Source of the DNA: an uncultured Candidatus Saccharibacteria bacterium
GTDB lineage: Bacteria > Patescibacteriota > Saccharimonadia > Saccharimonadales > Saccharimonadaceae
Direction: 5' to 3'
Assembly: GCA_947090635.1 (NCBI GenBank)
Contig: CAMUOM010000013.1
Location: forward strand, 1-17,321
DNA length: 17,321 nucleotides
The translations under genes were made by a program, and so were the position numbers. This document shows, in pieces, positions 14,568 to 17,321 of the stretch (position 1 is its first letter; each line of letters opens with the position of its first letter). The notes beneath the pieces are model-generated. The model was given only the letters and a program-made list of their open reading frames with translations. It had not been told where the DNA came from and did not search any database.

Positions 14568-15755
14568 GTGATGATAAAAGTAATGCGCTCTTATCTGAAT
14601 ACTTGGCTGGGGGCGGTAGTCACTTTGCTGCCTGCATTATTTGCTATTAGTATTGCTTTGCCATTGCCGGCTTTGGCGGCGACGGCTAGTTTAGATAGTA
14701 AAACAGTGACTGCTTATGACAGTGGTGTAGAGCGAACAACGATTACACAGGCTAAGACGGTGGCGCAAGCCTTAAAAGACCTCAATATCAAGCTAAATAA
14801 TGGCGATCAGACTGACCCGCCATTACAGTCGGAACTTAAGGGTTCGGTAATTGTGATTAACGTGAAGCGGGCGCGGCCGGTTACAGTAGTGGAGGGTAAC
14901 AAAAAATATCGTGTGGTGACTTCTAGTACTGACCAAGCAAAGATTGCCGGCAAGGCACAGGACTTGCGGCCGGGTGATAAAGTGCGTACTAAATTGGTAC
15001 GTGATTTTGTGGCCAATGGCGGTGCGGGCGAACAAGTGGAAATTAAGCGAGCACATCAAGTACGGGTTTATCTTTACAGTAGTTTGATTAATATTTATAC
15101 CACTAAGGCTACCGTGGGTGAGATGCTGCGTGAAGCGGGGATTTATTTGCAGGCGAGCGACCAAGTATCAGTGGATATCAATACGCGACTTACGGACAAT
15201 ATGCCAGTTTTTAGCGTGATGCGGAAGGGCGAGTCGATTGTCGAGGAAACTGAAGACATTCCGATGGGTACTGAGACACGCCAAGATAACACTAAAAAGG
15301 TGGGTTATCATGAGGTGCTTGCGGGCGGCAATAATGGCAAGAAGACTGTGGTTTACCAGATTGTAATTGGACCAGATGGCACGAAGAATAAAGTAAAAAT
15401 CAACGAAGTCGTTACCGTACAACCGACCAATCATGTTGAAGTGGTTGGCACGAAGGTAGAGCTGCCATCGGGTAGCCATACTGATTGGATGGCAGCGGCG
15501 GGGATTGACCCAAGTGACTATGGTTATGTTGATTACATTATGACACACGAATCGGGTTGGAACCCGGCTTCGCGTAATCGAACTGGCAAATACGTGGGAC
15601 TTGGCCAGACTTCGCCAGCTAGTTTGTCGGCGAGCTGCCCGAACTGGCAAGTTGACCCAGTGTGTCAGTTGCGGCACTTTACTGGCTACGCTAATCAGCG
15701 GTATGGTGGCTGGCAAAATTCGTACAATAGATGGCGACAGCAACACTGGTGGTAG
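14568..15755 (+). CDS. Secreted YabE/RpfB-like cell-wall muralytic protein (DUF348-G5-transglycosylase-like)
   Basis: The product is 395 residues. An N-terminal signal or anchor (about 9-38, LNTWLGAVVTLLPALFAISI and PALAAT) indicates export. Residues about 40-220 hold DUF348-type repeats (KTVTAYDSGVERTTI, VAQALKDLNI; VRVYLYSSLINIYTTKATVG, EMLREAGI). Residues about 222-300 form a G5 domain (EETEDIPMGTETRQDN to TVQPTNHVEVVGTKVELPSG). The C-terminus (about 305-395) resembles the transglycosylase-like ends of aggregation-promoting factors: YIMTHESGWNPASRN with candidate catalytic Glu328, GLGQTSP and YGGWQNSYNRWRQQHWW. It likely cleaves peptidoglycan during growth or at the contact with a host cell. 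The same association with ksgA/rsmA is known for yabE and rpfB. The GTG at 14568 is a possible start because it fits a leaderless transcript; ATG at 14571 is equally acceptable. rsmA follows after 1 base. Confidence 0.9.
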   Translation: MMIKVMRSYLNTWLGAVVTLLPALFAISIALPLPALAATASLDSKTVTAYDSGVERTTITQAKTVAQALKDLNIKLNNGDQTDPPLQSELKGSVIVINVKRARPVTVVEGNKKYRVVTSSTDQAKIAGKAQDLRPGDKVRTKLVRDFVANGGAGEQVEIKRAHQVRVYLYSSLINIYTTKATVGEMLREAGIYLQASDQVSVDINTRLTDNMPVFSVMRKGESIVEETEDIPMGTETRQDNTKKVGYHEVLAGGNNGKKTVVYQIVIGPDGTKNKVKINEVVTVQPTNHVEVVGTKVELPSGSHTDWMAAAGIDPSDYGYVDYIMTHESGWNPASRNRTGKYVGLGQTSPASLSASCPNWQVDPVCQLRHFTGYANQRYGGWQNSYNRWRQQHWW

Positions 15756-15756
15756 G

Positions 15757-16563
15757 ATGGATATTAAAGCGAATAAGGATTTAGGGCAGAATTTTCTATT
15801 TGATGACGCTGTGTTACATCAGATAGCTGATTATGCGGCATTGACGCCTGCCGACCATGTGTTGGAAATTGGCCCGGGGCTTGGTACATTGACAACTAAG
15901 TTGTGCGACAAGGCAGGTCAGGTGACAGCAGTGGAATTTGACCAGCGATTGGCGGATAGCTTACTTGATAATATTGCGAAGTGGCGCTTGGAATTTGACG
16001 ACCTCAAAGTGTCGCCAAAAAATGTGACAGTGGTAAACCAAGACATTTTGCGGTTTGATTTAACTAGTTTGCCGCGTGATTACAAGGTAGTGGCTAATAT
16101 TCCGTATAATTTGACAGCTAAAATTATTAAAAAGTTGCTTACCGCCGATAACGCACCGCAAACCATTGTGTTGTTGGTGCAAAAGGAAGTGGCGGAGCGG
16201 CTAGCGGCGCACCCTGGTAAACTATCGGTGATTGCAATTAGCGCCCAGTTATTTGCTGAAGTTGAGCTTGGTATTGTCGTGCCGGCCGAACTTTTCATTC
16301 CTACACCAAAGGTAGATTCACAAGTGGTAATCATGCATCGTCGGGCGCAGCCACTGGTACCGAAGGCGCAGCAAGCAGAATTCTTTGCGCTGGTGAATGC
16401 TGGTTTTTGTGAGAAACGAAAGAAGCTTAAGTCGAGCCTAGCGGTTGGCTTGCATACTACCAAAGAGCGTGCCGAGCAGCTGCTGACGGCAGCGCAAATC
16501 GATCCGAATCGCCGTGCACAAGAACTCAGTATTGACGAGTGGCGTCGGCTGGCAGATTTATAG
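15757..16563 (+). CDS. rsmA: 16S rRNA (adenine-N6,N6) dimethyltransferase RsmA/KsgA
   Basis: It dimethylates the two adjacent adenines in helix 45 of 16S rRNA late in 30S assembly. The 268-residue product matches the family length of about 270. Motifs are the N-terminal KDLGQNFLFD, SAM-binding LEIGPGLGTLT, acidic VTAVEFDQRL, the VVNQDIL loop, catalytic NIPY in VVANIPYNLTAK, VQKEVAERL, FIPTPKVDS and C-terminal FCEKRKKLKSSLA. The ATG at 15757 is chosen because the conserved start of the family lies there; longer in-frame starts run inside the upstream gene. It begins 1 base after the muralytic gene stop (TAG-G-ATG), so termination-reinitiation is likely. No clear terminator follows. Confidence 0.96.
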   Translation: MDIKANKDLGQNFLFDDAVLHQIADYAALTPADHVLEIGPGLGTLTTKLCDKAGQVTAVEFDQRLADSLLDNIAKWRLEFDDLKVSPKNVTVVNQDILRFDLTSLPRDYKVVANIPYNLTAKIIKKLLTADNAPQTIVLLVQKEVAERLAAHPGKLSVIAISAQLFAEVELGIVVPAELFIPTPKVDSQVVIMHRRAQPLVPKAQQAEFFALVNAGFCEKRKKLKSSLAVGLHTTKERAEQLLTAAQIDPNRRAQELSIDEWRRLADL

Positions 16564-16641
16564 TGATAACCGTTGGTTTACTGTTTATAAATTATCTAAA
16601 TAGCTAAGAAAGCAAAAATAAAAGATATCAAGCGTTTTTGT

Positions 16642-16666
16642 AGTGTGCACAAATCATCAGTGTGCA
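16642..16666 (+). repeat. Paired AGTGTGCA direct repeats
   Basis: AGTGTGCA occurs at 16642-16649 and 16659-16666, a 17-base repeat distance, in the non-coding stretch after rsmA. Such spacing can mark a protein-binding site, but the two copies alone are weak evidence. Confidence 0.35.
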
Positions 16667-16674
16667 TATAGCAT

Positions 16675-16804
16675 CAAAAAAGGCGATTCAGCGACCGCAA
16701 ACCATACGGCTCGCGATCCCAAATCGCCTTATGTTCCCATCCTACTAAACTCTGGACAGAAAATCAAGCCCTTAGCAAAATACCTCCTATTACATTTTGT
16801 GAGT
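16675..16804 (-). ncRNA. Candidate minus-strand small RNA ending in a two-tier terminator hairpin
   Basis: Within the 295-base gene-free stretch 16564-16858, AAGGCGATT (16680-16688) pairs with AATCGCCTT (16722-16730), a perfect 9-bp stem. Inside it GCGACCG (16691-16697) pairs with CGG (16707-16709) and TCGC (16711-16714), leaving one bulged C. On the minus strand the outer stem is followed by six T (16676-16681), as in a rho-independent terminator. Upstream on that strand, TTGCGA (16834-16839), 17 bases and TATACC (16811-16816) form a plausible promoter, giving an RNA of about 130 nt. It contains AGGAGG (16783-16788) but no real reading frame. The hairpin is seen; that it ends an RNA is inference. 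It could instead be only a terminator or a DNA element. Confidence 0.4.
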
Positions 16805-16818
16805 ATATGGGGTATATT
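16790..16818 (+). promoter_or_regulatory. Promoter of the 108-residue protein gene
   Basis: TTACAT (16790-16795), a 17-base spacer and TATATT (16813-16818). A start near 16825 gives a leader of about 34 bases with AAAGGG (16843-16848), 10 bases before the ATG at 16859. This two-box promoter and leader differ from the extended -10 style used by most genes here. Confidence 0.5.
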
Positions 16819-16858
16819 AATACTAAGAAATATTCGCAAATGAAAGGGAAAAGCGGTA

Positions 16859-17185
16859 ATGAAAAATAATCCTGACCGTATGCTTGAAGGATATAGTTTC
16901 TACAAGGAGAATAAATCCGATAAGGTGTACTGGGTTGACCATTTTACATATTACAAATCTGACCCTCGTAATATTCAACCGGTGTTAGGTGAACTTTTAG
17001 TATCCTTCGACCACCATACCATGCTTAACCTCTGGTGCGACTATCCATGGAAGTTCACGCCAGAGCAAAAGGCGTTATTTGATAAAGAAAACCCGTATTG
17101 GGCAGACTTCTTCAAGCGCCGTAATGGCACGGAGCCACCAATAGTCGACGAGAACGGTGTTGGCACGATACACTTCAACGACTAA
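16859..17185 (+). CDS. Small soluble protein of unknown function (possibly DUF7675-like)
   Basis: The 108-residue product has no signal peptide or membrane segment. It is rich in aromatic and acidic residues: FYKENKSDKVYWVDHFTYY, ELLVSFDHHTMLNLWCDYPW, FTPEQKALFDKENPYWADFF and a C-terminal NGVGTIHFND. From memory, the pattern YKE-x-DKVYWVD, SFD, YP, LTPEQK-x-LFDKENPFWADFF matches a small uncharacterised family common in Firmicutes, possibly listed as DUF7675; I could not check this. A conventional promoter and leader precede it and it stands apart from the housekeeping operon. Acquisition from a Firmicute associated with the host is possible but unproven. Function is unknown. Confidence 0.75.
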   Translation: MKNNPDRMLEGYSFYKENKSDKVYWVDHFTYYKSDPRNIQPVLGELLVSFDHHTMLNLWCDYPWKFTPEQKALFDKENPYWADFFKRRNGTEPPIVDENGVGTIHFND

Positions 17186-17208
17186 TAGGTCAGGCGTCAA
17201 TTGCAAAA

Positions 17209-17241
17209 TTTGCTGGCAGTTTACTGGCAGTTTGCTGGTTG
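17209..17241 (+). repeat. Three 11-bp tandem repeats downstream of the 108-residue gene
   Basis: TTTGCTGGCAG (17209-17219), TTTACTGGCAG (17220-17230) and TTTGCTGGTTG (17231-17241) follow one another without gaps. The period is about one helical turn, so a protein could bind the three copies on one face of the DNA. They may be operator-like sites for the next gene outside the window. The rest of 17186-17321 shows no gene. Confidence 0.65.
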
Positions 17242-17321
17242 ATATGCTAAATGTTATTGGTGATGAACTGAGAAAACTTTATTAGTGCATTATGATATGT
17301 AATTGAGGCGCCGTTAACTGA

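Noticed and set aside
15168..15746. 192-codon open frame on the minus strand inside the muralytic gene
   Set aside because: It is antisense to a gene with clear DUF348, G5 and transglycosylase-like motifs. Its translation is rich in Arg/His/Ser/Thr typical of a shadow frame, with no promoter or ribosome-binding site.
15601..15756. Extended rsmA start inside the muralytic gene
   Set aside because: The extra 52 residues have no match to RsmA, and the family N-terminus begins at the ATG at 15757.
16564..16600. AACC-GTT-GGTT hairpin as a terminator for rsmA
   Set aside because: The stem is only 4 bp with a 3-base loop, and no T-tract follows, so it is too weak to call.
16643..16843. GTG-initiated open frame of 66 codons after rsmA
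   Set aside because: It runs across the two-tier hairpin, has no Shine-Dalgarno or -10 at the right spacing, and its translation looks like no protein family. It also overlaps the promoter of the next gene.
17242..17321. Possible promoter near TATGATATGTAAT at the window edge
   Set aside because: The hexamers are poor, no -35 is convincing, and the downstream gene is not in the window.

Overview
The window reads as a chromosomal segment from a small-genome bacterium of the Candidate Phyla Radiation, most likely Candidatus Saccharibacteria (TM7). This rests on the moderately AT-rich composition, very short intergenic gaps, clear but divergent housekeeping enzymes, and the glycolysis-pcrA-muralytic factor-rsmA gene order. 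TGA is used as a normal stop (for example at 10818-10820 and 12334-12336), which argues against the code-25 groups Absconditabacteria/Gracilibacteria. The phylum call is inference; no rRNA gene is present.

Layout. (1) 1-5525 is a cell-surface polysaccharide block. Three minus-strand genes encode a membrane acyltransferase (cut by the window edge), a DUF4422-GT8-like fusion glycosyltransferase and a second, paralogous acyltransferase. A plus-strand tandem GT2 glycosyltransferase diverges from them across only 41 bases. (2) 5526-7279 is a compact run: tRNA-Arg(UCG), folD starting 10 bases after the tRNA CCA end, tRNA-Glu(UUC) with its own promoter and terminator, a 67-residue tail-anchored basic protein, and an orphan single-domain response regulator ending in a terminator. 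(3) 7280-12336 is a lower-glycolysis cluster pyk-pgk-tpiA; tpiA overlaps a 507-residue acidic, largely disordered, C-terminally anchored membrane protein of unknown function. (4) 12337-16563 carries a PcrA/UvrD helicase, a secreted YabE/RpfB-like muralytic protein (DUF348, G5, transglycosylase-like end) and rsmA (ksgA), the last two 1 base apart. (5) 16564-17321 is looser. It holds a two-tier hairpin with a T-tract on the minus strand, a gene for a 108-residue uncharacterised protein with an ordinary promoter and leader, and three 11-bp tandem repeats.

The strongest non-gene signal is promoter architecture. Many genes have an extended -10 (TGnTATAAT, TGnTAAAAT or TGCTACAAT) with no convincing -35. 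In several the -10 lies only 6-8 bases before the start codon, which predicts leaderless mRNAs (GT2, small membrane protein, response regulator, pcrA and probably the muralytic gene). By contrast pyk, pgk, tpiA and the DUF4422 gene have clear Shine-Dalgarno sequences. The window therefore appears to mix two translation-initiation modes. I do not see a CRISPR array, insertion sequence, prophage or classic defence system.
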